A stretch of DNA of 64,000 nucleotides from Algibacter mikhailovii. GTDB taxonomy: Bacteria > Bacteroidota > Bacteroidia > Flavobacteriales > Flavobacteriaceae. The notes under the pieces were generated by a model. That model was not told the DNA's origin and did no database searches. It saw only the letters and a program-made list of their open reading frames with translations. Positions within the stretch are counted from its first letter, which is position 1. Every line of letters begins with the position of its first letter. Below, one piece after another: positions 16,959 to 24,175 of this stretch. The stretch is from assembly GCF_014651495.1 (NCBI RefSeq), contig NZ_BMWZ01000001.1:436575-500574 (forward strand), read 5' to 3'. A program made the translations under genes and the position numbers.

Positions 16959-18338
16959 TTACATATTTTTCAACTCTCCAACTAATTCTGTCAATGCGGC
17001 TTTTGCATCTCCAAAAAGCATTGATGTTTTTGAATTATAGAATAACTCATTTTCAATTCCAGCATAGCCAGCGTTCATACTTCGCTTGTTTACAACAATG
17101 TGCTTGGCATTTTCCACATCTAAAATTGGCATACCATATATTGGACTACTTGCATCGTTATGTGCTGCTGGATTAACCACATCATTGGCTCCAACAACCA
17201 ATACCACATCAGTATTATTAAAATGAGGGTTAATATCTTCCATTTCTACTAGAATACTATAATCTACATTTGATTCGGCCAAGAGCACATTCATATGTCC
17301 TGGCATTCGCCCAGCAACAGGGTGAATTGCATATTTAACATTTACTCCTTTTCCAGTAAGAATTTCCTCCAATTCATGAATTACATGCTGCGCCTGAGCA
17401 ACCGCTAAGCCATAACCTGGAACAATGACTACATTTGAAGCATAATTCATCATTATTGCCGTATCACTTGCCGTAGCATTTTTAATAGAACCAAGTGTCT
17501 TATTAGTACCAGATATATCTTTACTTGCCGTAAATGAGCCAAAAATAACAGAAGTTAAAGTTCGATTCATAGCCTTACACATCGCAATAGTTAGGATTAT
17601 ACCAGCCGAACCAACCAAAATACCACCAACTAGCATAACCATATTATTATATAATATACCAGTAATCGCCGCGGCAATTCCAGTTAAAGAATTCAATAAT
17701 GATATGACCACTGGCATATCTGCACCTCCTATAGGTAGAACAAACAAGATACCATAAACTAAACCTCCAATTAATAAACCATAAAGTAATATAGGGTTAT
17801 AAACTCCAGTTGAAATCATAAAAATAGCTAAAGCAATAACAGCAATAAAGAATAGGTTATTTATAACATTATGCTGTGGCAGTTTTATAACACTTTTTAA
17901 TGATCCATTTAGTTTTCCCCAAGCGATTAAACTTCCTGAAAAAGTTATCCCGCCAATAATTATACCGGAAACTATAGTGGTAGCCTGCATCGTATTGTCT
18001 ACATTTTTACTGAACTCGACTAAGCCAATTAAGGTAGCACTAGCTCCTCCAAAACCATTAAAAAGGGATACCAATTCAGGCATTTTAGTCATTTCAACTT
18101 TTACAGCAATAAGCCACCCTATTATTGAACCTATTGCAATAGCGGCACCTATTAAAACATAAATGATTGTAGGCACTTCTAAATCATGAATAAAAACCGT
18201 TCCAATTATAGCTAGTCCCATTCCAAATGCGGCAATCAGATTACCTTTTTTTGCTGTTTCTGGATGACCTAGTTTATTTAAACCAAGAACAAAAGTTACT
18301 GTGGCTATTAGATATATAACACTTAATAAAACACTCAT
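16959..18338 (-). CDS. pntB: NAD(P) transhydrogenase subunit beta
   Basis: The 459-residue subunit has an N-terminal membrane domain with about nine helices, including GLNKLGHPETAKKGNLIAAFGM and VSLFNGFGGASATLIGLVEF, and a C-terminal NADP(H)-binding domain (VIVPGYGLAVAQAQHVIHEL, HPVAGRMPGHMNVLLAE, VVLVVGANDVVNPAA). It couples proton movement across the inner membrane to hydride transfer from NADH to NADP+. It overlaps the stop of the alpha-2 gene by one base. Length and all signature regions agree with the family. Confidence 0.96.
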   Translation of the reverse strand: MSVLLSVIYLIATVTFVLGLNKLGHPETAKKGNLIAAFGMGLAIIGTVFIHDLEVPTIIYVLIGAAIAIGSIIGWLIAVKVEMTKMPELVSLFNGFGGASATLIGLVEFSKNVDNTMQATTIVSGIIIGGITFSGSLIAWGKLNGSLKSVIKLPQHNVINNLFFIAVIALAIFMISTGVYNPILLYGLLIGGLVYGILFVLPIGGADMPVVISLLNSLTGIAAAITGILYNNMVMLVGGILVGSAGIILTIAMCKAMNRTLTSVIFGSFTASKDISGTNKTLGSIKNATASDTAIMMNYASNVVIVPGYGLAVAQAQHVIHELEEILTGKGVNVKYAIHPVAGRMPGHMNVLLAESNVDYSILVEMEDINPHFNNTDVVLVVGANDVVNPAAHNDASSPIYGMPILDVENAKHIVVNKRSMNAGYAGIENELFYNSKTSMLFGDAKAALTELVGELKNM

Positions 18339-18646
18339 TATTTCTTCTTTTTAAACATTTGTAACATTCTATGTGTCACGGCAAAACCACCGACAACATT
18401 TAATATACCTAATACAACCGCTAAAAAACCTAAGGTTAACGCGATAAAATCGTTTGGATCTGAATGTAGCATCACTAAAATAGCACCAACAATAACAACA
18501 CCACTAAGGGCGTTGGCTCCAGACATTAATGGCGTATGTAGTACTGCTGGAATACTTTTTATTACCTCTACACCGACAAAAATTGAAAGGATAAGAATGT
18601 ATGTGATTTGAATATTATCTTTAATAAACTCTAATAATTGATTCAT
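18338..18646 (-). CDS. pntAB: NAD(P) transhydrogenase subunit alpha-2 (membrane part)
   Basis: The 102-residue membrane protein has three to four hydrophobic helices (ITYILILSIFVGVEVI, HTPLMSGANALSGVVIVGAILVML, IALTLGFLAVVLGILNVVGGFAVTHRML). It is the C-terminal membrane piece that in E. coli is fused to PntA. Separate alpha-1/alpha-2 genes are normal in many bacteria, so this is not a frameshift. It lies between pntAA (8-base gap) and pntB (one-base overlap). Confidence 0.95.
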   Translation of the reverse strand: MNQLLEFIKDNIQITYILILSIFVGVEVIKSIPAVLHTPLMSGANALSGVVIVGAILVMLHSDPNDFIALTLGFLAVVLGILNVVGGFAVTHRMLQMFKKKK

Positions 18647-18654
18647 AAGTCTGA

Positions 18655-19755
18655 CTATTTTTTTCTGATTATACCATCCTTGACAATAAGGGTTTCATCT
18701 GTAATTTCCTCTTCTAAATCCCATTGAAAAACCCCATCTTTAGTAAGATGAATTATAAAATTGAAGATATTTTTAGCGAATAGTTCACTAGCATTTGTAG
18801 AAACACTTTCCGGAGCTATAGTTGTTCCAATGACTTTAACTCCATTTTTTATAACTGTTTTATTTAGTTTACTCACTTCACAATTTCCTCCCTGAGCAGC
18901 AGCTAAATCAATTATTACAGCACCATTCTTCATTTGTAAGACTTGATCTTCCGTGATTAAAATGGGCGCTTTTCTCCCGGGAATATTAGCAGTAGTAACT
19001 ACCAAATCTGCTTGAAAGAGTGACTTGTTAACGGCTGCTTTTTGTCTTTCCGCATAACCATCAGAGGCTTCTTTAGCATAACCTCCTTGAGATTCCTCTC
19101 CTTCATTTTTTACGGAAATAAATTTAGCGCCCAGAGATTCAGTTTGTTCTTTAGTTTCAGAACGAATGTCTGTTGCCTCAACTACAGCCCCCAAACGCTT
19201 TGCTGTTGCAATAGCCTGAAGTCCAGCTACACCAACGCCATAAACTAGAACCTTGGAAGGTGTAATAGTTCCGGCAGCTGTCATCATTAACGGAAATATT
19301 TTAGTCATTTCATAAGCCCCCAAAATCACCGCTTTATACCCCGCAAGATTATTTTGTGAACTCAAAACATCCATATCCTGAGCCCTCGAAATTCTAGGCA
19401 TAGCATCTAAAGAAAACGCGGTAGCATTTTTTGAAGCGATGGCTTCAATAAGTTTTGTATTAGATTTGTGATAAAGCTGACTTATAAGAACTTGTCCTTT
19501 ATTAACCAATTTTAAATCATCCTCATCAAAAGGATTTATCTTCAAGAGAATGTCCGATTCTTTAAAAACCACTCCCCTTTTTTCTATAGCGGCGCCGATG
19601 TTTTTGAAATCAGAGTTTTTATAAGATGAGTTTAAACCAGCATCTTCTTCAATAAAAACCTCAAAACCTTTAGATATAAATTGTTTTGCTATTATTGGTG
19701 ATAGTGAAACTCGTTTTTCCCCTTTTCGAGTTTCTTTAAGAATCCCTATTTTCAT
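18655..19755 (-). CDS. pntAA: NAD(P) transhydrogenase subunit alpha-1 (NAD-binding)
   Basis: The 366-residue soluble subunit is related to alanine dehydrogenase. It starts MKIGILKETRKGEKRVSLSP, contains LVYGVGVAGLQAIATAKRLGAVVEATD (Rossmann NAD loop), and the family motif RKAPILITEDQVLQMKNGAVIIDLAAAQGGNCE. It binds NAD(H) and passes hydride to the NADP domain of PntB. It is the first gene of pntAA-pntAB-pntB. A TATATTTG element at 19781-19788 on the minus strand is a likely -7 promoter site, 25 bases before the ATG. Confidence 0.95.
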   Translation of the reverse strand: MKIGILKETRKGEKRVSLSPIIAKQFISKGFEVFIEEDAGLNSSYKNSDFKNIGAAIEKRGVVFKESDILLKINPFDEDDLKLVNKGQVLISQLYHKSNTKLIEAIASKNATAFSLDAMPRISRAQDMDVLSSQNNLAGYKAVILGAYEMTKIFPLMMTAAGTITPSKVLVYGVGVAGLQAIATAKRLGAVVEATDIRSETKEQTESLGAKFISVKNEGEESQGGYAKEASDGYAERQKAAVNKSLFQADLVVTTANIPGRKAPILITEDQVLQMKNGAVIIDLAAAQGGNCEVSKLNKTVIKNGVKVIGTTIAPESVSTNASELFAKNIFNFIIHLTKDGVFQWDLEEEITDETLIVKDGIIRKK

Positions 19756-20199
19756 GTTAGTTGGTTCTGTATTAAGTCATCAAATATATTTAAAAGCCTC
19801 TTAAAAAATGTCTGTAAAAATACTTTTGCGGATATTAATGTAATCGATTAAATTCATTGAATAGAAAATATCAATTAATTAATAAAAAGGAAAATACTTC
19901 AATCTGATACTGTATAATTCTAGTGTTCTTAGAATAGATAAAGTATATAATCCTGTATTTGTAAAATACTCTCTGATTTTTAAGAAAAGCTTTGAAATAA
20001 ATAATTCACAAAATGATATAAGATTTTTTACGTATTGACGAGTCCGATTAAAGTAATCTTTATACTCCTAATTAATTATATGTATCATTTTTTCCTATTA
20101 TTTTTTTTTAAATGCAACCCTTTATATTTTTTCTTGTCTATAATAGTAACTGAAATAATAAAACTATTTTTAAAACAATTTAAAGCTAGCGAATTGTAA
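19756..20199. other. AT-rich divergent intergenic region between pntAA and the ECF sigma gene
   Basis: No coding sequence seen. It holds the pntAA -7 element and presumably the promoter for the sigma factor gene, for which I see no good consensus match; an autoregulated ECF promoter would not have one. No inverted repeats of note. Confidence 0.55.
19781..19788 (-). promoter_or_regulatory. -7 promoter element of the pnt operon
   Basis: TATATTTG on the minus strand, exact TAnnTTTG, 25 bases before the pntAA ATG. No TTG at the matching spacing. Confidence 0.4.
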
Positions 20200-20742
20200 T
20201 TGGAAACCAATATTTTATACACACATAAAGACCTTGTAGAGAAAAGCAAGTTGGGTGATAGAGTCTCGCAGTATAAATTGTATGAACTGTACGTGGATGC
20301 CATGTATAATGTTTGCATGCGTATGATGAAAGTGAAAGAAGATGCTGAGGATGTAGTACAAGATAGTTTTATTGAGGCTTTTAATAATATGGCCTCTTTT
20401 AGATACGAAAGTACATTCGGGTCCTGGTTAAAACGGATCGTAGTTAATAAGAGTATTAACCAATTAAAAAAGAAGAAAATACCAGTAGTCTCGATTGAAA
20501 AAGAAATGTATCATATAAAAACTGATATTGAAGATGAGGACACATCAATTTTAGATATAAAAAAAATTATTAAAAGTATAGCATTATTGCCTGCTGGGTA
20601 TCAGCAAATAATAAACCTGTATTTGGTTGAGGGATATGATCATGTTGAGATTTCTGAAATATTAGATATTTCTACTTCTACTTCCAAATCGCAGTATCAT
20701 CGAGCTAAGAAAAAATTAATAAACCTAATAAAAGCGTCATAA
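20200..20742 (+). CDS. ECF-type RNA polymerase sigma factor
   Basis: The 180-residue protein has sigma region 2 (LGDRVSQYKLYELYVDAMYNVCMRM.., DAEDVVQDSFIEAFNNMASFRYESTFGSWLKRIVVNKSINQLKK, about residues 17-92) and sigma region 4 (LLPAGYQQIINLYLVEGYDHVEISEILDISTSTSKSQYHRAKKKL). The start is a TTG at 20200: an in-frame TAA precedes it directly and no ATG occurs before region 2 begins. The next gene overlaps the stop by one base and encodes a single-pass membrane protein placed where an anti-sigma factor is expected. It probably controls an envelope regulon that includes the following genes. Confidence 0.92.
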   Translation: METNILYTHKDLVEKSKLGDRVSQYKLYELYVDAMYNVCMRMMKVKEDAEDVVQDSFIEAFNNMASFRYESTFGSWLKRIVVNKSINQLKKKKIPVVSIEKEMYHIKTDIEDEDTSILDIKKIIKSIALLPAGYQQIINLYLVEGYDHVEISEILDISTSTSKSQYHRAKKKLINLIKAS

Positions 20743-21287
20743 TGGACAAGTTTGAAAAATATATAAAAGAGAACAAAGGTGCATTTGATGTCCATAAGGC
20801 CAACAAAGATAAGCTTTGGGCAAATATTGAGTCTGGATTAGAAAAACAAGCTCCAAAAAGAAAAGTTATAAGGTTATGGAACAGAACAGTTTTTAAAGTA
20901 GCTGCCTCTATATTATTAGCTTTAGGCGTATTTACTTTGGCCAATCATATGATTACTAACTCTAATTCTCATGAGAACCAATTCATATCTCAAGAATTAC
21001 AGGATATAGATTCGCATTATAATGGATTAGTAGCCTATCAAGTAAAATTGATTAATAACACCCCCAAATTAACCGCGAGTCAAAAAAAGGATTTTTTATC
21101 CTTCATGGATGACCTTGATAATGAATATGATTTACTAATAGAGGAGTTAAAGAAAAATATTGACAATGAACGCGTTCTAGAAGCTATTGTCATTAATTAC
21201 AAAAAGCGAATTGAATTAATAGAGAACTTATTAAAGCAAATTAATAGTTCTAAAATAACAAATGATGAAGATGTATACATTTTATAA
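20742..21287 (+). CDS. Single-pass membrane protein, probable anti-sigma factor
   Basis: The 181-residue protein has a charged cytoplasmic N-terminus of about 48 residues (KLWANIESGLEKQAPKRKVIRLW), one hydrophobic segment near residues 50-69 (VFKVAASILLALGVFTLANHM), and a periplasmic part rich in predicted coiled-coil (KDFLSFMDDLDNEYDLLIEELKKN..). No zinc-binding HxxxCxxC motif is seen, so it is not a ZAS-type anti-sigma. The one-base overlap with the ECF sigma gene and the topology make an anti-sigma role the best inference. The downstream gene overlaps its 3' end. Confidence 0.7.
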   Translation: MDKFEKYIKENKGAFDVHKANKDKLWANIESGLEKQAPKRKVIRLWNRTVFKVAASILLALGVFTLANHMITNSNSHENQFISQELQDIDSHYNGLVAYQVKLINNTPKLTASQKKDFLSFMDDLDNEYDLLIEELKKNIDNERVLEAIVINYKKRIELIENLLKQINSSKITNDEDVYIL

Positions 21288-22353
21288 AAAAATAACATTT
21301 CTGTTCGTCATCATGATAAGCAGCACGTTGGTTTCGCAAGAAACACAAACAAAAACAATTGAAAAAACATTTAAAATGACCAATGCTGGCGAGTTACATT
21401 TAGATAACAAACATGGGAATATTACCATAACAGGTTGGGCAGAGAATAAAGTACTTATTACGATTGATGTGAGCGTAACCGATAAGAAAAAGGAAAACGC
21501 TAAGGCACTTTTAGATCGTATAGTACCCGAGATTAAATCCACAGGAGACTTTGTAAGTATAACTACTCTAATAAAAGAAAAAAGCTCAAGTGTTTTTTCT
21601 AATTATTTCAACAAAGTAAACCCTTTTGAATTTGATAAAAGTAATTTAGATATTAACTACACGGTTTATTTACCAGTTAATGCTGAAATTGATGTGACCA
21701 ATAAGTTTGGCGATGTATTTACAGATAACTGGACTGGAAAATTGAAAGCGAATGTTGAACATGGTGACTTATGGATAAATGATGCTATCGCAAATGCGAG
21801 AATTGACATGAAATTTGGGAAACTACGAGGCAATTCTATTGGCTACGGTGTTATTAGTTTGAAAAATGGTGATATTGATATTAAACAATCTGAGAACCTA
21901 TTACTTAATACAAGTGGAGCGAATATTGAACTGGAAGCTATTAAAGATTTAGAACTTACCTCTAGTAAAGATGAAGCCGTAATTGGCTTGGTTGAAAGCC
22001 TTCATGGCGAATTAAAATATTCCAATATTCAAATTGATTCCATCGGTAATAAAGCAGATCTCAAAATGCGCGTGGCCGAATTTCGAGTGGATAAAATAGT
22101 AAGTAAGGATGCCGAAATCAATATAACTCAAGAATCGTCAGACATTCATATTAATATTAAAGACACCTCCTTTAATCTTAAAGCCAACCTAGAACAAGGG
22201 GTACTTAGATTACCAAAAAGTTTTTCTAGCCTACAAAATAATGTCATTGATAAAGGCAAAAGGATCAGAGAAATTACTGGAACTTATGGTACTGAAGGAC
22301 TTGGAAGCATTACTTTCATTGGAGAAAAAGGTGTTATTGTACTAGATGAATAA
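21262..22353 (+). CDS. Exported DUF4097-like putative adhesin-type beta protein
   Basis: The 363-residue precursor has a signal peptide (FYKKITFLFVIMISSTLVSQ) and then a long stretch of short beta-strands (GELHLDNKHGNITITGW.., VDVTNKFGDVFTDNWTGKL.., GVISLKNGDIDIKQ) with the G-D/N-I/V pattern of DUF4097-type right-handed beta solenoids. Three in-frame ATGs (21262, 21265, 21271) make the exact start uncertain; the last gives the best signal peptide. It overlaps the anti-sigma-like gene by up to 26 bases, so it belongs to the sigma operon. It is presumably periplasmic or surface-exposed; its molecular role is unknown. Confidence 0.78.
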   Translation: MMKMYTFYKKITFLFVIMISSTLVSQETQTKTIEKTFKMTNAGELHLDNKHGNITITGWAENKVLITIDVSVTDKKKENAKALLDRIVPEIKSTGDFVSITTLIKEKSSSVFSNYFNKVNPFEFDKSNLDINYTVYLPVNAEIDVTNKFGDVFTDNWTGKLKANVEHGDLWINDAIANARIDMKFGKLRGNSIGYGVISLKNGDIDIKQSENLLLNTSGANIELEAIKDLELTSSKDEAVIGLVESLHGELKYSNIQIDSIGNKADLKMRVAEFRVDKIVSKDAEINITQESSDIHINIKDTSFNLKANLEQGVLRLPKSFSSLQNNVIDKGKRIREITGTYGTEGLGSITFIGEKGVIVLDE

Positions 22354-22510
22354 TCTATCTTCACTTATACATAAATAGGTGTTTAGTCTACTACCTTTCT
22401 CTAAAATTCTACATTCTATATAATTATTTTTAAAATAATTCAGAAAATATGCAACTTATTGATAATTAAGTTGTCTATACTAATAACTACTTTCAAAAAA
22501 CGAACACCAA

Positions 22511-23164
22511 ATGAAACAGTATTTCACACTTTTTTTAATAGCATTTATAAGCAGCATCAGCTTGTTAATAGCGCAAGAGACAGAACCCGACTATATTGAG
22601 TTTAATGATCGAAAAAACACAGTACATGGCGTATACTTAGGTTTAAGCTTGCATTATGGAACAATAGATAAAGCGGATACATTTATTTCCAGCCTTAAAG
22701 TGGCTTATGTGGCAAATCAACAATTTGAGATTGGTTTTGTAGGCACTGGGTTTTATACCGATTTAAATCAATTAGGAACTGATAACCCCAACAAGGATTT
22801 GGTTGGGTTTTATGGTGGCCTGCATTTAGAACCTATTTTCTTTGGTAAATCCAAATTTAATTTATCCATACCATTACTAATTGGAGGTGGTGCAGCAGGT
22901 TTATTAAATGAAGATGTTTTTGATGATGTAACCGTAGAAGATGATGAATGGAAAGGTGTATTTGTTTTTGAACCAGGAGTAAATCTTTTGTACAATATCA
23001 ATCGGTACATTCAACTTGAAGCAGGTGTAAAATATAGAATGTCCAGTAACCTTAGTTTTAGACCAGAATATAGCCTTAACAATATTAATGGTTTTTCAGT
23101 AGGAATTGGTGTTAAGCTTGGTGTTTTCAACATGGGTAGAAATCGATATAAACAAAAAATATAA
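22511..23164 (+). CDS. Predicted outer-membrane beta-barrel protein, function unknown
   Basis: The 217-residue precursor has a signal peptide (YFTLFLIAFISSISLLIAQ). Alternating amphipathic strands follow, such as HGVYLGLSLHYG, QQFEIGFVGTGFYTD, DLVGFYGGLHLEPIFF, FNLSIPLLIGGGAAG and GFSVGIGVKLGVF, compatible with a small 8-strand outer-membrane barrel. I do not recognise a named family. It lies in the sigma/adhesin cluster, 157 bases after the DUF4097-like gene, and may be regulated with it. Confidence 0.7.
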   Translation: MKQYFTLFLIAFISSISLLIAQETEPDYIEFNDRKNTVHGVYLGLSLHYGTIDKADTFISSLKVAYVANQQFEIGFVGTGFYTDLNQLGTDNPNKDLVGFYGGLHLEPIFFGKSKFNLSIPLLIGGGAAGLLNEDVFDDVTVEDDEWKGVFVFEPGVNLLYNINRYIQLEAGVKYRMSSNLSFRPEYSLNNINGFSVGIGVKLGVFNMGRNRYKQKI

Positions 23165-23167
23165 AAG

Positions 23168-23317
23168 ATGAGAACCAAGAGAAATAATGCCATATTAAAC
23201 ACGATACAAGTGGTATCAAAAAACAATATTGTCTTTTTGAAGTCAAATACAGAAGCTAATTCTTGGAGGCCCATTAATTTTAAGTGGATTCCGGTTTTTA
23301 AAATTGAAAAACCTTAG
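23168..23317 (+). CDS. Small ORF of 49 residues, uncertain
   Basis: An ATG 3 bases after the preceding stop opens a 49-residue frame, MRTKRNNAILNTIQVVSKNN to VFKIEKP. It has no signal peptide or motif. Its tight spacing suggests translational coupling to the barrel protein gene, but it may be chance. Confidence 0.25.
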   Translation: MRTKRNNAILNTIQVVSKNNIVFLKSNTEANSWRPINFKWIPVFKIEKP

Positions 23318-23358
23318 AATAAATGAATAATTCTTTCATCATCAAATAATCAATCATA

Positions 23359-24087
23359 ATGAAAACGAACAGCCCATTTTTAATACTTACACTTTTAATT
23401 TTCACCATATTTTCATGTCATGAAGACCGAATAGACGTATCCCCAAACGATCAAATTACGCATAGAAATATTTCTGTAGAGGATTATAACAGCGTTGAAA
23501 TAGAAAACGGATTTAATGCGTTCATTACTTTTTCTGATTCCGAAGAATCCATTCTAGTTGAAGGCAATACCAATTTACAGCACTTAATTATTGCAGAAAT
23601 ACGCGATCATATATTAACCGTTAAACTTAAGAATAATGTAAAAGTAAAAGGCTCCCCTACTTTGAACGTATACATACAATCAAATTCAATTGAAAACTTC
23701 AAAGTTACCGCCGATTCTAAAATAACTTTAGAAAACACTTTAGTATCGAAAAGTGCATATATCAGCATGTCTGCAGATAGTTATTTTACAGGTGAATTGG
23801 ATATTGATGATTTAAAAATTAAGGCATCAGCCGATGTTAGGGCTGACCTATATGGCCAGGTTGATTTTTTAGACGCAAACCTAACAGCAGATGTAAAGCT
23901 TTCAGATTATGATTTAGTTATAAACGATTTAAAATTGAAAATGGTAGCAGATTGTGACGCTAATTTAACCGTAAATAAAAGTATTTATTTGGATGCTAAC
24001 GCAGATTGTATTTTGACTTATAAAGGCGATGCACAAGTTGTCTATCAAAAGCTAAAAGCTGATTCTAAAATTAGGAAAGTGAATTAA
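23359..24087 (+). CDS. Head GIN domain (DUF2807) lipoprotein
   Basis: The 242-residue protein starts with a lipoprotein signal (PFLILTLLIFTIFSCHEDR, Cys about residue 20). The mature part is one DUF2807/head-GIN beta-solenoid: ISVEDYNSVEIENGFNAFITFSD at its start, regular strands such as LNVYIQSNSIENFKVTADSKITLEN, and a repeat of ADSxF/ADVxA turns. Family members are common in Bacteroidota surface clusters and often sit beside ECF sigma or DUF4097 genes. It is the last gene of the plus-strand cluster before the convergent TonB-type receptor. Confidence 0.85.
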   Translation: MKTNSPFLILTLLIFTIFSCHEDRIDVSPNDQITHRNISVEDYNSVEIENGFNAFITFSDSEESILVEGNTNLQHLIIAEIRDHILTVKLKNNVKVKGSPTLNVYIQSNSIENFKVTADSKITLENTLVSKSAYISMSADSYFTGELDIDDLKIKASADVRADLYGQVDFLDANLTADVKLSDYDLVINDLKLKMVADCDANLTVNKSIYLDANADCILTYKGDAQVVYQKLKADSKIRKVN

Positions 24088-24175
24088 GGTAGACAGTATC
24101 TAAGAATAGGAAAACCTAACTTAATAAGGATGCTTGAGAAACTTAAGTGTATTAAAAAAAACACCACAACGACCT

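Noticed and set aside
18338-19755. Split pntA as a frameshifted pseudogene
   Set aside because: Separate alpha-1 and alpha-2 subunits with own start codons are standard in many bacteria; both parts are intact.
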